This document shows, piece after piece, positions 60,301 through 64,000 of a DNA stretch of 64,000 bases. The notes beneath the pieces were generated by a model. The model worked only from the letters and a program-made list of their open reading frames with translations, made no database searches and was not told the DNA's origin. Position numbers and translations under genes: made by a program. The stretch spans positions 25,971,209-26,035,208 of the forward strand of contig NC_134510.1 in assembly GCF_027942865.1 (NCBI RefSeq), given 5' to 3'. Source of the DNA: Odontesthes bonariensis (lineage: Eukaryota; Chordata; Actinopteri; Atheriniformes; Atherinopsidae). Every line of letters starts with the position of its first letter. Within the stretch, counting starts at the first letter, position 1.

Positions 60301-63300
60301 CATTTATAACCCACTACCCCCTTTAACCTGACATGGTCTGTCTGTTTTTCTGAATGCTGACGCACTTCAGGCCCCTTCATCACTGCCCATTCATTAAATT
60401 AACACTCATTACACACTGACAATCATAAATCAACCTCCCACAACAATGATAGCAGATAACACAACCTATAACACAGCACATAGGCAGCTCGTTCCAGCGA
60501 TCACTTCCTGTGCGTCAGCCATACAGTGTGTAAATTTCATCATAACTAAAAGCAAACACAGAAAGGGAAATTTCATATCCGTGTGTCGTCACTGTTTATG
60601 TTTTGAAGAAGCGCACGGACAGGCATCCAAAGCTGAGCATAACGGTTTGGAGGCAGAAGATATTTGACGATGTTTGGCAATCAAAAAGACTTCTCTCCAC
60701 ATTCAGCAGGCTGTGCTTTAACCACACAGGGAGGGAAAGTAGACCTCAAGTTCACTGAAATGTCAACTTTGGTTTGAAGTGACTTTGAGTAAAAGCAGCG
60801 CAAACAGGACACAGAACATAGACTGTTTTCCTTTTTTAGATTAATTTTTTTGCAGCTGCTGTTTGTTTTTTTTTGTTTTTCTTTTCTGTCTGTTGTGGAA
60901 TGAAAACAATTAGTGTAAATGTTTATATAAATTGTTGGCTATCTACCCTTCATACTTCTTGGACATGGAATCTTATCTCTGGAATAGAGAGAAAGATATG
61001 AAAGTGATGTGTTTGCGTGCATTCTTCCTAACCACCATTATCATTATCTCCTGCTCACAAGTCTGATGACCATCTTTTGCTTGTATATCCGCACACGCTG
61101 TCAGAACCCAAATGTCTCTTGAGTTTTATTTTATTTTCTTGACCTTTGTGGGAACACACAAAAGCTCTGTTTGGTATGCAGTTTGAGAGCCACCTTTAAC
61201 GTTGGAGGTCTATGACTAAGTTATTCTAATCTCTCTATTCTTCCTTCCAGTGTTTAGGTGCACTTTGACCCTTGGCTGTTCTCAATTAGCCTTAAACTCT
61301 TCTGTCTGGAGACATTTAAATGCCTTGCATGTCTTCTTAAATCAATAACATTCTGTGAGTCAAGGACTCAGAAATGAAAGCTATCCACAATGTTCTATTT
61401 TTGGCATAGAGTTCTCACACATGACCAAATCGCCCCCGCCGCCTCTTTCTTTTTACGTCTCCCCTTTCTTTTACTCCTTGGCTCCTCATCCTCTCTTGGT
61501 TCATCAATCACACTGCCCCTCCTCAGTAGAAGGTCAGTTGTGTAAGTATGAATGATGTAGGCTGACCTGAGCGCCTGCCTTACATTACAGACACTGGCTG
61601 GACCCCCAGCAGTGCCAGGAAGCATGCCAGGAATGCAAGGAATGGTCCAGCAAGTGATAAGAGGGAAATTCCTTTCAATATTCTGGACTGAAAGCTTTGA
61701 AACAACAGGAGAGGACATTCACAGGGGAGAAATAAAAAGGATGACGACAAAGAGTGGGATGGGACAGGAAGCCTGGACAGACAGAGGTCTAGGTTTGACT
61801 TTAAAACAATAAACACAGTGACAGCAGCTATCCTCAGAAACTGATGATGACGATGGAGTCATGACACGTGAGAGGAGAAAATGAAGGGAATAGGATGGGT
61901 TGGGATTACTGAAAAGAGACATATGTGACAATCATGGGGAAAAGAGCTAATGAGCACCATTAGAGGTGGATTTAAGAAAATAAAGTGATGCCATGGAAGA
62001 GAATGACTGAACAAAGATAGCAGCTGAAGAGATATAAAACAGACAATCATCTGTGTAAAGGTTTTTTTCGGTGAGAGTGAAGGACGCTTGTAAGACAGGA
62101 AAAGGACGAAAAGATAGAGGTATGTGACAGGAAAAGTTAACCCCTTTAATCAGCTACTGCAGGGGGACAGCGAGTGGGATGAGGAGGACACACACCTCGC
62201 AGGAGGATTTCTGACTGGTGAATCCGTGGGTTTGACTGACAGCACCTCTTTGTGACTCACTGACTTGGCTTCTCTGTTGTCTCTCTTATTGTGCCGACTG
62301 CAGAGGCTTTCAGACTTGGTTTAAACAACGGACACAACATTACCGTACCCTTATCCAGATTACCTTTCCCTCTAAATCTGACTTCACATCAGTTGTCTAC
62401 TAACAAGCCGACGCCCCTTTTTGTCTGGCTGCTGGCACTGATTTTCTAGGCGGCCAGTCGGTAATTGTTTTGAGTTGCCAAATTGCAACAAGACGAATTG
62501 GATTATCTACTAGGATTGTCCCCCATTCATCCTCCTTGTTTGCCCCAGATTACATCAGAGTAAAAGTTCCTTTATTTGTGAGTAAGCACATACCTCACTC
62601 TCAGAGGGGAGGCCGGAAACATATCTTATGTGTTAGAACAGAAAGGGGATAATAGGATATATGGAGGAGGACAGGAGGTATAGCAGTCCTTCCTGTGCTT
62701 GGTATTCTATTCATCCCAATGGAAAGATAAGAGAAGATGGTTGATGGTGATCTAGTTTCTGTTTATGCAATCGAGTGTGTGTTTGAATGGGATTCTGAAT
62801 GTTTGCCCATTGTTCACATCTGGCCAAAGCCTAGTCACTTCTGTATTCTCATCATAAATAATGAACAACCAAGAAGGAAATGAAACATTATCCATATAAA
62901 ACTCCCCAGGGTGTCTTATCATGAATGACATTGATTCATTCCTGTAATATCATGATCACAGTGTAAACCTTGGCCAATTATAACAGCTAAATTGAGACAG
63001 ATAAACACTGTTTCCAGCCACAGTCTGGGCTTCTTCTCCCATAGCTATTTATTAATTAATCTTCAAAGTGAAAGGCATTCATGTGTTACAAAGCAAGACC
63101 TCTCCTGGGTCAGGCCAACGTAGTAAAGCTTTATGGAGAAACTGGAAGTGCAGAGCAAAGAGACGAGGGCCAATGCATGAGGATTCATTTGCACTTTATG
63201 GTGTGTTTGTGCAGAAGTAGCTGGGGTCAGAACTCGATCCAGAGAACGTGGAGACTGCCTCTGTCTTGTATATTTTGGTACAAACCTCACATAACGACTT

Positions 63301-64000
63301 GGTGCGGTTCCTTGGCTTTTCGACCCATCTGAAACAGCTGACACAAGGCACATAGGTGGGTGTGTGAGCTTTGAGTTGAGCTAGTGAAAGGCACAGGCGA
63401 ACAAGAAGGAGTTTTTTTTTTTTTTTTTTGGGTAACTCCATTAAAAAGAACCCCTGGGAAGTTTAGACGACTGACAGCTGAGGTGGAGCCTGGGACAGGA
63501 AAGCAGGAGGGAGAGTGTTTTCATGTGTTTATGTGTGTGTTTTCCTTCACTACTGGTACATATATATGTATATGGCTGCAGGGCTGTCTCTCAGGGCTTC
63601 AGCTGAGTGTGACGGGGGTTCACTCAGGGGTGTAAGAACAAGCCTAGGGGACAACCTGTGGAACACTCTTGTTATCCTCCAGGGAACGATGCTTTTGAGG
63701 TGCAGTCCCCCACCACCCTTCACCTCCAATGTGCCGAATCAGTGGAAGGTAGAAAACCCAGAGAGTATCCCTGACACTAATATGGAAAAAAGCCTGTTTG
63801 GAGTGAATATAAGGGCAAATATTATTCTTCCTGAACGTAACCACGGCGAGCACCTCTGACCTGGCAGTGAAAGTGCTGAAACAAAAAGCCCAAAGACTTT
63901 TTCTGCTCCATCAAAGGAGAGCTAGATAAAATAAACACGGCCATCAGATTACCACGCTGAACACGGGGCCACGTTAGCCTGCGCTGGCCGCCCTGCCGCC
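57350..64000. other. Terminal intergenic DNA, no gene recognised
   Basis: No exon with a domain signature or convincing splice partners was found on either strand. The stretch contains a short (TG)n at about 59097-59120, a G-run near 59311, a T-run at 63411-63429 and scattered pyrimidine-rich blocks. The longer open frames (58129-58593, 58746-59174, 61395-61718) lack recognisable features. It may hold distal regulatory DNA or noncoding exons that cannot be seen without conservation or transcript data. Confidence 0.4.

Noticed and set aside
57350-64000. Retroviral or LTR-element remnants in the terminal 7 kb
   Set aside because: No paired long terminal repeats, primer-binding site or polyprotein-like frames were seen; only microsatellites and plain intergenic DNA.

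Overview
This 64 kb window is vertebrate, and almost certainly teleost, nuclear DNA. The genes are split by short GT-AG introns. The intergenic DNA carries (CA)n/(TG)n microsatellites, decayed Tc1-like and LINE fragments, and other interspersed repeats typical of fish. Seven protein-coding genes can be assembled exon by exon with consistent splice phases. On the + strand: an SBK-family protein kinase (sbk2/sbk3 type, 2316-8441) and mfap5 (16007-19367). On the - strand: necap1 (21321-26947), aicda (AID, 28269-30232), nat14 (33409-34405), znf628 (36123-45589) and il11a (48578-52844). Every model runs from an ATG to a stop through canonical splice sites, except that necap1 ends without the family's usual last motif.

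Layout. 1-2.1 kb: no gene. 2.1-8.8 kb: kinase gene with a TATA box and poly(A) signal. 8.8-15.9 kb: repeat-rich intergenic DNA with LINE 3' ends and a double hairpin. 16-19.75 kb: mfap5, whose large intron holds a fold-back transposon of about 0.7 kb. 19.7-27 kb: necap1, converging tail to tail on mfap5. 28-30.3 kb: aicda, with a (TG)n tract just upstream of its start codon. 30.4-33.4 kb: no gene seen. 33.4-35.1 kb: nat14. 36.1-46.4 kb: znf628, 17 zinc fingers and a long acidic tail. 48.2-53.3 kb: il11a with an AU-rich 3'UTR and an AP-1/TATA promoter. 53.3-64 kb: no gene seen; microsatellites and one Tc1 relic.

The genes do not form one pathway. They cover antibody diversification (aicda), clathrin-coat endocytosis (necap1), microfibrils (mfap5), a membrane acetyltransferase (nat14), a zinc-finger regulator (znf628), a gp130-type cytokine (il11a) and a kinase. 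What unites them is position. Three (mfap5, necap1, aicda) have human counterparts at 12p13.31. Four (sbk, nat14, znf628, il11) have counterparts at 19q13.42, and here the first group is nested inside the second.

I saw no undescribed defence or mobile system. The most interesting items are the nested synteny, the twin six-finger arrays and repeated tail motif of znf628, the loss of the terminal AP-2-binding motif in necap1, two mutually exclusive perfect hairpins in the necap1 3'UTR, the fold-back element in mfap5, and cytokine-type control signals at both ends of il11a. All family calls come from reading the translations; no database search was run.
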